Below are positions 47,947 to 57,257 of a DNA stretch of 64,000 nt, piece by piece. Within the stretch, counting starts at the first letter, position 1; each line of letters begins with the position of its first letter. The stretch is from the NCBI RefSeq assembly GCF_041690465.1, contig NZ_JAWLHG010000015.1, positions 1-64,000 of the forward strand, in the 5' to 3' direction. Source of the stretch: Falsiroseomonas sp041690465 (GTDB lineage: Bacteria; Pseudomonadota; Alphaproteobacteria; Acetobacterales; Acetobacteraceae). The notes below the pieces were generated by a model. It was not told the origin of the DNA. It was given only the letters and a program-made list of their open reading frames with translations, and did no database searches. The position numbers and the translations under genes were made by a program.

Positions 47947-49815
47947 TCAGCCGCGCTCCGTCACGCCGGTCGCGAAGCCGTCCACCAGCTCGCGGATGCG
48001 AACGGGGTCGCTCTGCTCCATCACGCGCCGGGCGAAGCGGGCGCAGTCGCCGATGTCGAGCGCGCGCACCGCCTGCTTCACCCGCGGCACCGCGCTCGCA
48101 TTCATCGACAGCGAGCGGATGCCAAGCCCGAGCAGCAGCGGCACCAGCTGCGGATTGCCCGCCATCTCGCCGCAGATGGAGACCGGCATGCGCAGGCGCA
48201 GCGCCGCCTCGGTGCTGAACTGCACGAGGCGCAGCACCGCCGGATGCAGCGGGTCGTAGAGATGCGCGACCTCGGCGTCGCCGCGATCCACCGCCAGCGT
48301 GTACATCGCGAGATCATTGGTGCCGATGGCGAAGAAATCGGCCTCCAGCGCGATGGCATCGGCGGCCAGCGCGGCGCCCGGCGTCTCGATCATCGCGCCG
48401 AGCTCGGGCAGCTTCTCCGGCAGCTTCTCGCCGCGGCGGCGGAGCCGGCGGGCGACGCGTTCGTAGATCTCGCGCGCCGACTTCACCTCCTCCGGCACGG
48501 TGACCATCGGCAGCAGCACGCGCACCACGCCATCGGGCGCGGCGGCGGCGACGCGCAGGATGGCGGCGAACTGCGCCTCCAGCAGCTCGGGCCGCTTCAG
48601 CAGCATGCGGATGCCGCGCAGTCCGAGCGCTGGGTTGGGGCTGACATGATGCGGCTCGACGCCGGCGGCCAGCGCCTGCATGTCCTTCTCGCCACCCCAG
48701 TCGAGCACGCGGATGGTCACCGGGTCGCCGTTCATCGCCTCGACGATCGGGCCATAGGCGGCGAACTGGTCGTCCTCGCCGGGCAGGTCCTCGCGGTTCA
48801 TGAACAGGAATTCGGAGCGCAGCAGGCCGATGCCCTGGGCGCCGGCCTGGGCGATCAGCGGCAGCTCGGCCGGGATCTCCATGTTGGCCTGCAGCTCGAC
48901 CAGCTCGCCATCGGTGGTGACCGCCGGCAGGCGGCGCAGCTTGCCGAGGCGCTGGCGTTCGCGCGCATAGGCCGCGAGCTGCTCCCTGGCATGGGTGAGC
49001 GTCGCCGCGGTGGGGTGCAGCGCCAGGCTGCCGGCGGCGCCATCCAGCACCGCCCCATCGCCGCGCCGCGCCGCTTCCGTCAGTCCGGGCGCGCCGAGCA
49101 GGGCGGGAATGCCGAGCGCACGCAGCATGATCGCGGTATGCCCGTCGGCGCCGCCTTCCTCCGTCGCCACGCCGGCGATGCGGGAGGGGTCGAGCAGCGC
49201 GGCATCGGCCGGGGTGAGTTCCTCGGCCACCAGGATGGCGCCTTCCGGCACGTCCTTGAAGCTGCGGAAGGGATTCTTGGTGAGGTTGCGGGTCAGGCGG
49301 CGGGCGATCTCGCGCACCTCGCCGGCGCGCCGGCGCAGCCCCGCCTTGTCGTCATCGCGGGCGGCGAGGATCGCCTCGGCGATGGCGTCCGCCTCGTCGG
49401 CGACCGCGGTCTCGGCGGCCAGCAGGCCCTGCTCGATGCGCTTGCGGGCGCCGCGGATCAGGCGGCTGTCGCCCAGCATCATCGCATAGGCGTCGAGCAG
49501 CGGCTCCAGCTCCTCCTGCGCCTCCTCGGGCAGCACGGAGAGGCGCATCTTCAGCTTGCCGACCTGCTTGCGGGAGGTGGCGACGGCGGCGGCCAGGCGC
49601 TGCTTCTCGGCGTCCACCGCGTCCGGCTCGATGCTGCGGCGGGGCGCCTCGGCGGGCGGCTCGCTGGTGTCGAAGACGGCGCCGATGGCGACGCCGGGCG
49701 AGACCGGGATGCCGCGAATCAGGATCTCCCTGGTGCGGCGGCCGTGACGGCGGCCGGCTTCGGCGGCAGGCTTCGGCTCCGGGCGTTCGCCGCGCTCGGG
49801 CTTGTCAATCTTCAT
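47947..49815 (-). CDS. ptsI: PTS enzyme I (phosphoenolpyruvate-protein phosphotransferase)
   Basis: 622 aa, about 45 longer than E. coli EI because of a charged N-terminal tail. Phospho-His is in GGADGHTAIMLRALGIPA, the alphaproteobacterial variant of the GG...SH motif. PEP-binding blocks are GLLRSEFLFM, NPALGLRGIRM, GAMIETPGAAL and SICGEMAGNPQ. It takes phosphate from PEP and passes it to the HPr encoded just upstream. The start overlaps the HPr stop by 11 bp. Confidence 0.94.
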   Translation of the reverse strand: MKIDKPERGERPEPKPAAEAGRRHGRRTREILIRGIPVSPGVAIGAVFDTSEPPAEAPRRSIEPDAVDAEKQRLAAAVATSRKQVGKLKMRLSVLPEEAQEELEPLLDAYAMMLGDSRLIRGARKRIEQGLLAAETAVADEADAIAEAILAARDDDKAGLRRRAGEVREIARRLTRNLTKNPFRSFKDVPEGAILVAEELTPADAALLDPSRIAGVATEEGGADGHTAIMLRALGIPALLGAPGLTEAARRGDGAVLDGAAGSLALHPTAATLTHAREQLAAYARERQRLGKLRRLPAVTTDGELVELQANMEIPAELPLIAQAGAQGIGLLRSEFLFMNREDLPGEDDQFAAYGPIVEAMNGDPVTIRVLDWGGEKDMQALAAGVEPHHVSPNPALGLRGIRMLLKRPELLEAQFAAILRVAAAAPDGVVRVLLPMVTVPEEVKSAREIYERVARRLRRRGEKLPEKLPELGAMIETPGAALAADAIALEADFFAIGTNDLAMYTLAVDRGDAEVAHLYDPLHPAVLRLVQFSTEAALRLRMPVSICGEMAGNPQLVPLLLGLGIRSLSMNASAVPRVKQAVRALDIGDCARFARRVMEQSDPVRIRELVDGFATGVTERG

Positions 49816-50068
49816 GGAAGCCGGCCTCGATCAGGCCGGCCACCGCCTCGAGTGCTTCCTTGGCGTCCCAGCCCTCTGCTTCGAGGGTGATCTCGCTGCC
49901 CTGGCCGGCGCCGAGCATCATCAGCCCCATGATGGAGCAGGCCGGCACCGTCTGGCCGTGCCGCGAGACATTGATGCAGGCGGAGAAGCGCTCCGCCACG
50001 CCGACCAGCTTGGCGGCGGCGCGTGCATGCAGGCCGCGGCTGTTGGTGATCTTCAGCGTCCGCCGCAT
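49805..50068 (-). CDS. ptsH: PTS phosphocarrier protein HPr
   Basis: 87 aa. Phospho-His is in NSRGLHARAAAKLV and the regulatory Ser in ACSIMGLMMLGAG, which is the target of the HPr kinase two genes upstream. I chose ATG 50068 because GGGAGG lies 7 bases before it and the length then matches HPr. A longer in-frame reading from ATG 50194 overlaps the EIIA stop (ATGA) and would add a 42-residue Gly/Pro-rich tail. Confidence 0.9.
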   Translation of the reverse strand: MRRTLKITNSRGLHARAAAKLVGVAERFSACINVSRHGQTVPACSIMGLMMLGAGQGSEITLEAEGWDAKEALEAVAGLIEAGFHED

Positions 50069-50190
50069 CACCATGCCTCCCGACGGGTCGCAGCCGCATG
50101 GCCCGGGATCGGCCGCGGGCGCAAGGCCCGAGAGAGACACCGGGGCCGGGGTGCTGGCCTTGGCTTCGCCACCTTCATCGGGCCATTCGT

Positions 50191-50697
50191 TCATGCGTCT
50201 CTCCCGTTGCCGCCTTTGGCGGCGGGCCCATTGCCGCCGGCGGCGGCAGGCCCATTCCCCGTCGCGGCGGCGGGTGCGGTGGCGGGCACATCGGCCTTGC
50301 CCGCATCCTGCACCTCGGCCGCGCAGGCGATGTATTTGCGCCCTGCCGCGGTGGCATGCGCCACCGCCTCGGACAAGGGCTCCGTGCCGCGGATCTTGGC
50401 CAGCTTCACCAGCAGCGGCAGGTTCACCCCGGCGATGACTTCCACGGTGCGGTGGTCGCAGAGCTGGAAGGCCAGGTTGGAGGGCGTGCCGCCGAGGATG
50501 TCGGTCAGCACCACCACGCCGTCGCCCTGGTCCACCTCGCCGATCGAGCTGCGGATGTCCTCGCGCCGGGAATCCAGCTTGTCCTCGGGGAAGATGCAGA
50601 CGGTTGCCACGCTGTCCTGCGGGCCGACCACATGCTCCATCGCCGACCGGAGTTCCTCCGCGAGCCGCCCATGGGTGACGAGGACGAGGCCGATCAT
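50191..50697 (-). CDS. PTS EIIA component, mannose family
   Basis: 168 aa. Phospho-His is in LVLVTHGRLAEEL (residue 9), followed by VVVLTDILGGTPSNLAFQL typical of EIIA-Man. The last 45 residues are Ala/Gly/Asn-rich low-complexity sequence (GNGPAAAGGNGPAAKGGNG). No EIIB, EIIC or EIID gene is present, so it presumably ends a regulatory rather than a transport phosphorelay. Confidence 0.92.
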   Translation of the reverse strand: MIGLVLVTHGRLAEELRSAMEHVVGPQDSVATVCIFPEDKLDSRREDIRSSIGEVDQGDGVVVLTDILGGTPSNLAFQLCDHRTVEVIAGVNLPLLVKLAKIRGTEPLSEAVAHATAAGRKYIACAAEVQDAGKADVPATAPAAATGNGPAAAGGNGPAAKGGNGRDA

Positions 50698-50773
50698 CGG
50701 CTGGCGTCCCGCCTGAACGCGGAACGCTGCAGGGCGTGTTTCTCGCCCTTCGTAAGCCTGTGTCGATGAGCCG

Positions 50774-51718
50774 TCATGATGAGTGTGCCAGGGCCTCCCG
50801 CCCCGCCTGGGAAGCACCGCCCCCGGCATTCGGTGCCGGGGCGGGCGCGAGTTCGCGGTGGACCACGTCCACCTGCCGTCCGCGCGCTTCCAGATGGGCC
50901 GCCAGGCGCTCCGCCACAAGCACGGAGCGATGGCGCCCCCCGGTGCAGCCGACCGCGATGGCGAGGTACTTCTTCCCCTCTGCGGCGTAGCGGGGCAACA
51001 GAAGCTCAAGCAGGCCAGTCATGCGGGCCCAGAAGGGCGCGAAATCCGCATCCGCCTCCACGAAGGCCGCGACGGGCGCATCCCTGCCCGTCATCGGACG
51101 CAGGACCGGATCGTAGTGCGGGTTGCGCAGGAAGCGCATGTCGAAGACCAGATCCGCCTCCCGCGGGAGACCCTTCGGATAGGCGAAGGAGATGATCGCG
51201 ATGTCGAGGCCGGCCGCGCCTTCGGGGCGGAAGCGGCGCTCGATCAGCCGGCGCAGCTCCGGTAGCGGCAGGTCGGAGGTGTCCACCAGCAGGTCGGCCG
51301 CCTCCGGCAGCCCGGCGAGCAGCGCCGCCTCCCGCGCGATGCCCTCCGCCACGCGGGAGCCGAGGGAGCCACCGGGGGCCAGCGGGTGGCGCCGCCGCGT
51401 CTCGGAGAAGCGGCGCAGCAGCACCGCGTCGTCCGCGGTGGCGAAGACCAGGCTGGTGGCGATGTCGTGCCGCGCGCGCAGCTTGCCGAGCGCGTTCAGC
51501 ACCTCCGCCGCCTGGAACCCGCGGGAGCGGGCATCCACGCCGATGGCGATCGGGGTGGCGCCGTCGGCGACCAGCTCGTCCAGGATGGTGAGCGGCGGAT
51601 TGTCCACCGTCTCGAAGCCGAGATCCTCCAGCGTGCGCAGGATGGAGGCCTTGCCGGCGCCGGACAGGCCGGTGACCAGCACGACGGGGCGCGGGCCCTT
51701 GGCTGTCGGCCCGGTCAC
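50774..51718 (-). CDS. rapZ: RNase adapter / P-loop protein RapZ (YvcJ family), altered Walker A
   Basis: 314 aa. The nucleotide-binding loop is GLSGAGKASIL near residue 17, then DNPPLTIL, VDARSRGF and the C-terminal AVGCTGGRHRSV block. In the family, RapZ links PTS or cell-wall precursor status to RNA turnover or nucleotide hydrolysis. The residue after the P-loop Lys is Ala instead of the usual Ser/Thr. GTG 51718 overlaps the hprK stop (GTGA). Confidence 0.92.
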   Translation of the reverse strand: MTGPTAKGPRPVVLVTGLSGAGKASILRTLEDLGFETVDNPPLTILDELVADGATPIAIGVDARSRGFQAAEVLNALGKLRARHDIATSLVFATADDAVLLRRFSETRRRHPLAPGGSLGSRVAEGIAREAALLAGLPEAADLLVDTSDLPLPELRRLIERRFRPEGAAGLDIAIISFAYPKGLPREADLVFDMRFLRNPHYDPVLRPMTGRDAPVAAFVEADADFAPFWARMTGLLELLLPRYAAEGKKYLAIAVGCTGGRHRSVLVAERLAAHLEARGRQVDVVHRELAPAPAPNAGGGASQAGREALAHSS

Positions 51719-52182
51719 GCGGCGAAGGCCCCGGCCACCTGGCGGGCCTGGCCGCAGGCGGCGTCGAGGGCGAGCGCGATCTTGTCCGGGCAGGCGGCCT
51801 CGTGCCCGGCCAGCGCGACGCGGGGCAGGGAGCGGCCATGTGCCTCGAAGGCGCGGGGTGCGGGCAGGCGGGGCGGCTGCTCGCCGGCCGGCAGCAGGTC
51901 CACCACCAGGCGCAGCCTAGTGGGCGCGGCGACCGGCAGGTCGCGGAAGATGCCCAAGCCGCGGACCTCCAGCATGCCATGCAGCGCGGGCGGGGGGGTG
52001 GCGATCAGGGCGTCCACGGGGTCGGGGGCGAGGTCCACCTGGTCATCGGCCACGAGCGCCCAGCCACGCCCGATCAGCCGGAGCACGAGCTCCGACTTCC
52101 CAGCCCCCGGCGGGCCGAGGAACAACACGCCATCGCCGCCACGCGCGGCGCAGGAGGCGTGGAGAGGCATCCCGGTCGGCAC
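51715..52182 (-). CDS. hprK: short HPr kinase/phosphorylase
   Basis: 155 aa, the compact alphaproteobacterial form that lacks the N-terminal domain. Walker A is GPPGAGKSELVLRLI near residue 23, then LVADDQVDL and GLGIFRDL. It phosphorylates HPr on Ser. It heads the operon hprK-rapZ-EIIA-HPr-EI. GTG 52182 or ATG 52170 may be the start. The two-component genes that often precede hprK in Alphaproteobacteria are missing. A C-run/G-run hairpin lies at 52233-52251 in the divergent space upstream. Confidence 0.9.
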   Translation of the reverse strand: MPTGMPLHASCAARGGDGVLFLGPPGAGKSELVLRLIGRGWALVADDQVDLAPDPVDALIATPPPALHGMLEVRGLGIFRDLPVAAPTRLRLVVDLLPAGEQPPRLPAPRAFEAHGRSLPRVALAGHEAACPDKIALALDAACGQARQVAGAFAA

Positions 52183-52342
52183 CCCATGCAGCCGGGGCGG
52201 ACCATGGCAGAAAGGTGGCGGCGGGTGAAGGGACCCCCCTCTCCAGGGGGTAGGGGGTCATCCGGAATGCCGGCGCAACCACCGGAAGGCGGCGGTGCCA
52301 GCCGCGTGGCAGAGGGGGCGACACCACAAGGAGGATCCCGCC

Positions 52343-52819
52343 ATGCCCGGCTTCCGCTGCATCGCCATGCCGACCGAGGTCGCGCGCCGCTTCCGCGAGA
52401 CCGGCCGCGACGACCGCGGCGGCCGGCTGCATCGAAGGATGGTGGACGGGCCGGGCTTCCCCTGCCGGCACTGCCTCAGGCTCGGCGAGGCGGGCGAGGC
52501 GATGCTGCTTGGCAGCTGGGACCTGCCGCGGCCGGGCGGGGTGTACTGGACGCCGAGCCCGGTCTTCCTGCACGCCAGGGACTGCCCGCGTTTCGAAGCG
52601 GAGAACGAGATCGCGCCGACGGTGCTGGCGAACGGCATCGTTTCGGTGCGGGCCTATGACGCGGCGGAGATGTGCCTCTACGACCTCGGCCAGGTCTGCG
52701 CCGGCGCGGAGGTGGAGGGGCCGCTGCTGCGGGCGCTGGGCGATGCGCGCACGCGCTTCGTGAACATCCACACCGCGCGGCCGGGCTGCTGGCTGGCCGC
52801 CGCGGAGCGGCTGGACTGA
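52343..52819 (+). CDS. DUF1203 family protein
   Basis: 158 aa. Recognised by FPCRHCLRLGEAGEAMLLGSWD, HARDCPRFEAENEIAP and the ending RFVNIHTARPGCWLAA, all typical of DUF1203. Cys/His residues are conserved but no function is known. GGAGG lies 8 bases before ATG 52343. The last codons and the stop are tandemly duplicated. Confidence 0.85.
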   Translation: MPGFRCIAMPTEVARRFRETGRDDRGGRLHRRMVDGPGFPCRHCLRLGEAGEAMLLGSWDLPRPGGVYWTPSPVFLHARDCPRFEAENEIAPTVLANGIVSVRAYDAAEMCLYDLGQVCAGAEVEGPLLRALGDARTRFVNIHTARPGCWLAAAERLD

Positions 52820-52845
52820 CGCGCCGCGGAGCGGCTGAACTGACG
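52798..52845. repeat. 24-bp tandem duplication spanning the DUF1203 stop codon
   Basis: 52798-52821 and 52822-52845 are identical except for one base (G/A). The first copy contains the end of the gene including TGA. This is the third short tandem array abutting a stop codon in the window. Confidence 0.9.
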
Positions 52846-52892
52846 AGGCGCCGAATTGATCTGGCGGGGCGAGGCTGGCAGCCTCTGGCCCC

Positions 52893-53831
52893 ATGACACA
52901 CCCGACGCGCCCCGAGATCGAAGCCGCCGCCGCGCGCATCGCGCCGCATGTCCGCCGGACGCCGGTGATGCGGATGGCGGGTGCCGATCTCGGCCTCGAC
53001 ATCCCGCTGATCCTGAAACTCGAACTGCTGCAGGCGACCGGCAGCTTCAAGCCGCGCGGCGCCTTCAACCGGATGCTCTCGGCGGATCTGCCGGCGGCCG
53101 GCGTGGCGACCGCCTCGGGCGGCAACCACGGCGCGGCGGTGGCCTATGCGGCGCGTGCGCTCGGCGTGCGGGCGGAGGTGTTCTGCCCGACCGGCACGCC
53201 GGCGGCGAAGACCTCGCGCATCGAGGGCTATGGCGCCGTGCTGCACAGGATCGGTGCGGCGTACGACGAGGCGCGCGTGGCGAGCGAGGCGCGCGCGGCG
53301 GAAACCGGCGCGCTGGTGGTGCATGCCTACGACCAGCCCGAGGTGCTGGCCGGCCAGGGCACGGTCGGGCTGGAGCTGGAGGCAGATGCGCCCGAGGCGA
53401 CGCATGTGCTGGTGGCGACCGGCGGCGGCGGGCTGATCGGCGGCATCGCCGGCTGGTACGCCGGCACGCCGACGCAGGTGACCAGCGTGGAGCCGGAAAG
53501 CTGCCCGACACTGGCGACCGCGTTGAAGGAGGGCCGCCCGGTGCCCTGCCCGGTGGGCGGCGTGGCGGCGGACAGCCTGGGCGCGCGGCAGGTGGGCGCT
53601 CTGATGTTCGCGGTGGCGAAGGACCACGTGGGGCAGGCGGTGCTGGTGACGGATGCGGCGATCCGCGATGCGCAGCGCCTTCTCTGGCAGGCGCTGCGGC
53701 TGGTGGCGGAGCCCGGCGGCGCGACGGCGCTGGCCGCGCTGACCTCCGGTGCCTGGGTGCCGCCACCCGGCGCGCGGGTGGCGGTGGTGGTGTGCGGGTC
53801 GAACACCGACCCGGCGAATGTGACGGGATAG
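52893..53831 (+). CDS. threonine/serine dehydratase-like PLP enzyme
   Basis: 312-residue fold-type II PLP protein. The Schiff-base Lys is in TGSFKPRGAFN (about residue 53), followed by the phosphate and substrate loops ASGGNHGAAVAYAA and ATGGGGLIGG. The cofactor-contact CGSNTDP is at the end. Closest to threonine dehydratase and serine racemase-type enzymes; it lacks the ACT regulatory domain of biosynthetic IlvA. Probably catabolic. It converges with the VOC gene 72 bp away. Confidence 0.88.
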   Translation: MTHPTRPEIEAAAARIAPHVRRTPVMRMAGADLGLDIPLILKLELLQATGSFKPRGAFNRMLSADLPAAGVATASGGNHGAAVAYAARALGVRAEVFCPTGTPAAKTSRIEGYGAVLHRIGAAYDEARVASEARAAETGALVVHAYDQPEVLAGQGTVGLELEADAPEATHVLVATGGGGLIGGIAGWYAGTPTQVTSVEPESCPTLATALKEGRPVPCPVGGVAADSLGARQVGALMFAVAKDHVGQAVLVTDAAIRDAQRLLWQALRLVAEPGGATALAALTSGAWVPPPGARVAVVVCGSNTDPANVTG

Positions 53832-53903
53832 CTGGGCCTTTCAAGCCGGCGATTCACGCCCTGGCGTGCCCGCCTTTGGCTGCACACCCCGGGCGATCGC
53901 GGG

Positions 53904-54854
53904 CTACGCCTTCCCGCGCCCGCTGTCGTCCACCGCCACCACCTGCCGCCGCGTGGTGCCGTCGATGCCGCCGGCGATGGCCCATTCGGCGAAGAGCTCC
54001 GGCTTGCGGGTGAACTCGCCGGGCACCCAGGCCTCGGTGCAGTAGTCGTCATCGGCGTAGTATTCGAGCGGCGGGCCGAGCGGGTTGTGGAAATACCAGA
54101 AATAGGCCGACGAGATCGGATGCCGCCCGGGCCCGATCTCGGTCTTCCAGCCCTTCTTCGCCATGGCGATGCCGCCGCCGATCACCTCGTGCACGTCGGT
54201 CAGCGTGAAGGCGACGTGATTGATCCCCGGCTTGCCCGGGCGGTTCAGCAGAAACAGGTTGTGGTGCTCGCCACGCCTGCGGCAGCGCAGGAAGACGCCG
54301 TGGCCGGGATACTCGTCGCTGACGATGAAGCCCATCGCCTCGGTGTAGAAGGCGCGCATCGCGGCGAAGTCCGCGGCGAACAGCACGATGTGGCCGAGCT
54401 TGATCGGCGAGGCCTGCTCATGCACCGGCGAACGGCGATCCACCCGCGCAGGGTTGCCCGGCGCGTTCACCGGCGTCGGCGTCACCGTCACGGCGCGGCG
54501 GCGGGTGACGCGGAAGGCGTTGCGCAACCCGTTCGGGTCGGTTGCGCGCGGCAAGCCGTCCGGGCCGGGCTCCAGCACGCCCTTGGCGTTCAGCCGCTCC
54601 AGCCCGGCCTTCAGCGCGCCGGCGTCGGCGGCAGCCCAGACCACCTCGCGCAGCGTGTTGCCCGGCTCGATCGCCGGCGGCAGGTCGGGCGCATCGGCGG
54701 GGCGCACGATGACCTCGCCGCCATCCTGCGTTTCGTAGACCAGGCGATCGCCGGCGGCGAAGACCTGACGCAGGCCCCAATCCTCCAGGAAGCGTTGCGC
54801 CTCCCCCATATCGGCGACGCCGAAGGTCACGGCATCCACGCCCGAGAACCCCAT
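53904..54854 (-). CDS. two-domain VOC protein, extradiol-dioxygenase-like
   Basis: 316 aa with two vicinal-oxygen-chelate modules. The C-terminal module has a full 2-His-1-Glu set: His in KLGHIVLFA, His in GINHVAFTL and Glu in PLEYYADDDY. This is the Fe(II) site of extradiol ring-cleavage dioxygenases such as 2,3-dihydroxybiphenyl dioxygenase. GGAGAGCGGAGG precedes ATG 54854. It lies 132 bp after the FAD monooxygenase on the same strand, as the last gene of the catabolic run. Confidence 0.85.
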   Translation of the reverse strand: MGFSGVDAVTFGVADMGEAQRFLEDWGLRQVFAAGDRLVYETQDGGEVIVRPADAPDLPPAIEPGNTLREVVWAAADAGALKAGLERLNAKGVLEPGPDGLPRATDPNGLRNAFRVTRRRAVTVTPTPVNAPGNPARVDRRSPVHEQASPIKLGHIVLFAADFAAMRAFYTEAMGFIVSDEYPGHGVFLRCRRRGEHHNLFLLNRPGKPGINHVAFTLTDVHEVIGGGIAMAKKGWKTEIGPGRHPISSAYFWYFHNPLGPPLEYYADDDYCTEAWVPGEFTRKPELFAEWAIAGGIDGTTRRQVVAVDDSGRGKA

Positions 54855-54986
54855 CGCCTCCGCTCTCCTCTCTCGTTCAGTCCAGTGTCATGTCCCCATC
54901 CGGGAACGCGGCCCGGCGCGAGAGATGATAGCGTTCTCCTGCGCCGCAAGCATGTGCGGGCTTGCCGGCGCGCGGCACCGGTGCGC

Positions 54987-56201
54987 TCACGCCGGCTGGG
55001 CCGCGGGCGCGCCGAGCGGCACCGTCCAGGAATCGTAGCCATAGACCCAGTCGGCGTTGCCGCCCTCGCGCAGCCAGGTGTTGGCGCGCGAGCCGAGCTG
55101 GATGCGCGCGGTGCGCTCCAGCCGCGCCTCCTCGAACAGCCGGAACGCCGCGGCGAGGTCGGGTGCGGCCTGCACGCAGCGCGCCAGCACCACGGCATCC
55201 TCGGTCGCCTGGCACGCGCCCTGCGCCATGAACGGCAGCATCGGATGCGCGGCATCGCCCATCAGCGTGATCCGCCCGCGCGACCAGAAGGGCAGCGGGT
55301 CGCGTTCCCACAGCGCGGTCTTGAGCACCGCGTCGCAGGCATCGAGCAGCTGCCGTGCCTCCGGGTGGAAATCGGCGTAGAGCTCGCGCAGCTCGTCCAC
55401 GCTGCCGGGCTGGGTCCAGCTTTCGTGGCGCCAGCTCTCCTGGGCGATGGTGGCGAAGATGAAGATGTCGCGGCCGCGATTCAGCGGGAAGGTGACGATC
55501 TGGCTCTGCGGGTTGGGGCCCCACCATTTGGTGAAGCTGTCGAGGTTCGGCAGGCCACGCAGCCGGCGCTTCGGCACCACCGCGCGGAACGCCACCACGC
55601 CGGTGAAGCGCGGATGCTCCACGCCATGCAACGCGGTGCGCACGACGGAGTGGATGCCGTCGGCGCCGACCAGCGCATCCACCCGCGCCTCCCGTCCATC
55701 GGCGAAGGCGATGGCCGCACCTTCGCCATCCTGCGCGACCGTCACCGCGCGGCGGCCGAGTTCCACCGCATCCTCCGGCAGCGCGGATTCCAGCGCGGCG
55801 AGCAGGTCGGCGCGGTGCAGGGTGAGCTGCGGGGCGCCGTATTTGCGCTCCGCCTCCTTGGCCATGGGCAGGCGCGAGGTCTCCTCGCCGGTGTCCCACA
55901 TGCGGCTGATGCGGAATTTCGGCCGCGCGGCACGGCGGCGCAGCGCCTTGCCGATGCCGAGCCCGTCCAGCGCCCGCACGGCGTTGGGCGTGAGGTTGAT
56001 GTCGGCGCCGATGCGGGCATAGCGCGAGGCCTGCTCGTACACCTTCACTTGGCAGCCCACCTGGCGCAGCGCGATCGCCGCGGCCAGGCCGCCGATGCCG
56101 CCGCCAAGAATGGCGATGGAGGTGGTCTGGCGCGGCCGATTCACGCCTCCGGTGCTCGGCGGCTCCGCCGCCTCCGCGCTCCGGCGATCGGGCGCGGTCA
56201 T
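54987..56201 (-). CDS. FAD-dependent aromatic monooxygenase (salicylate-hydroxylase-like)
   Basis: 404 aa. GxGxxG at IAILGGGIGGLAAAIALRQVG near residue 30, DG motif ALVGADGIHSVVR, and GD motif ITLMGDAAHPMLPFMAQGACQATED. These define group A flavin hydroxylases such as salicylate or 6-hydroxynicotinate monooxygenase. The ring substrate is not determined. ATG 56201 overlaps the Rieske oxygenase stop by 4 bp, indicating coupled translation with that oxygenase. Confidence 0.9.
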   Translation of the reverse strand: MTAPDRRSAEAAEPPSTGGVNRPRQTTSIAILGGGIGGLAAAIALRQVGCQVKVYEQASRYARIGADINLTPNAVRALDGLGIGKALRRRAARPKFRISRMWDTGEETSRLPMAKEAERKYGAPQLTLHRADLLAALESALPEDAVELGRRAVTVAQDGEGAAIAFADGREARVDALVGADGIHSVVRTALHGVEHPRFTGVVAFRAVVPKRRLRGLPNLDSFTKWWGPNPQSQIVTFPLNRGRDIFIFATIAQESWRHESWTQPGSVDELRELYADFHPEARQLLDACDAVLKTALWERDPLPFWSRGRITLMGDAAHPMLPFMAQGACQATEDAVVLARCVQAAPDLAAAFRLFEEARLERTARIQLGSRANTWLREGGNADWVYGYDSWTVPLGAPAAQPA

Positions 56202-57253
56202 GCCTTGCCGGCCTCGCGCAGCGCCATGAGCTGGTTGCGCGCTTCCCGCGCCAGGTGGCGGCGCAGGCGCATCAGCCCGGCATCGTGCTGGTAGAGGTTC
56301 TCGTGCCGCTCGAGCCCGAGGCCGCAGCCATCCAGCATCTCGCGGTCCTGTTCCAGCACGTGCCAGTGCCGCGGCTCCAGCGTGGTGCGGTAGAGGAAGC
56401 GCCAGACATCGCGCTGCCAGCCCTGCACGCGGCGGCAGCGGAAGAAGAAGCAGGCGGAGTTCGTCTCGTCGATCGGCGTGATGACCGAGACGATGGCGAA
56501 GTTGCCGCCCGGGCCGCCGGTCCTCGGATAGGGAATCTCCAGCCGCACGAACAGCGCGCCGTCGTCGAGGAACTCCGACCAGTCGAAGTTCACGTCGCGC
56601 TGGCCTTCCTTCTCGAAGACGAAGCCCTTCCCGGTGTCGCGGGTGACGAAGCGGGCTTCGGTGTCGCCCTGGTACATCGTATGGGAGTTGGCGTGCAGAT
56701 AGGCCCCGTGCATCGGGTCCATCAGGTTGTCGTAGATGTAGCGCCAGGAGGCATTCCAGTCCGCGTAGCAGCAGAAGCGCGACCAATCCTCGCCCGCCAG
56801 CTGCTCGGGCGGCGTGAAGGGCGCGGCTTCGGGGTGCAGCGCGTCGCCGAACCAGAGCCAGATCGCCTCGGCGCATTCCGCGGCCGGGTAGGTCCTGACG
56901 ATGCGCTTGCCTTCCAGCGCGCAGCCCGGCTGGCCGGGCACGGCGAGCACCGTGCCGTCCGGCCCCACCTCCACGCCGTGATAGGCGCAGCGCAGCCGGT
57001 CGCCCTCGTTGCGCCCGCGTGAGAGCGGCACGGCGCGATGCGGGCAGCGATCCGCCTGCGCATGCACCACGCCGCCTGCGTCGCGCCACAGCACGATGGG
57101 CTCGCCGAGGCGGGTGAGGCCGACCGGCTTGCCGCCCGTCTCCACGAAGCGGGAGGGCAGCACCGGATACCAGCGGTTGCGCAGCCCGGTGGCCAGCGCG
57201 GCGCGTACCTCCACGTCGCTTGGCGCAGCTGGCTTGTCGAGAACGGCGCTCAT
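56198..57253 (-). CDS. Rieske ring-hydroxylating oxygenase, alpha subunit
   Basis: 351 aa. The Rieske [2Fe-2S] site is CPHR (residues 70-73) with CAYHG 17 residues on. The mononuclear iron site is DNLMDPMHGAYLH. The size and single-subunit form fit the phthalate/vanillate-demethylase branch, which hydroxylates or O-demethylates aromatics. Its electron-donating reductase is not encoded nearby. Four bases separate it from the small HTH gene upstream and it overlaps the flavin monooxygenase downstream. Confidence 0.93.
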   Translation of the reverse strand: MSAVLDKPAAPSDVEVRAALATGLRNRWYPVLPSRFVETGGKPVGLTRLGEPIVLWRDAGGVVHAQADRCPHRAVPLSRGRNEGDRLRCAYHGVEVGPDGTVLAVPGQPGCALEGKRIVRTYPAAECAEAIWLWFGDALHPEAAPFTPPEQLAGEDWSRFCCYADWNASWRYIYDNLMDPMHGAYLHANSHTMYQGDTEARFVTRDTGKGFVFEKEGQRDVNFDWSEFLDDGALFVRLEIPYPRTGGPGGNFAIVSVITPIDETNSACFFFRCRRVQGWQRDVWRFLYRTTLEPRHWHVLEQDREMLDGCGLGLERHENLYQHDAGLMRLRRHLAREARNQLMALREAGKA

Positions 57254-57257
57254 CGCC

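Noticed and set aside
49805..50194. HPr starting at ATG 50194 with a 42-residue extension
   Set aside because: The extension is low-complexity and a strong ribosome-binding site precedes ATG 50068, which gives normal HPr length; the overlap with the EIIA stop keeps it as a weaker alternative.
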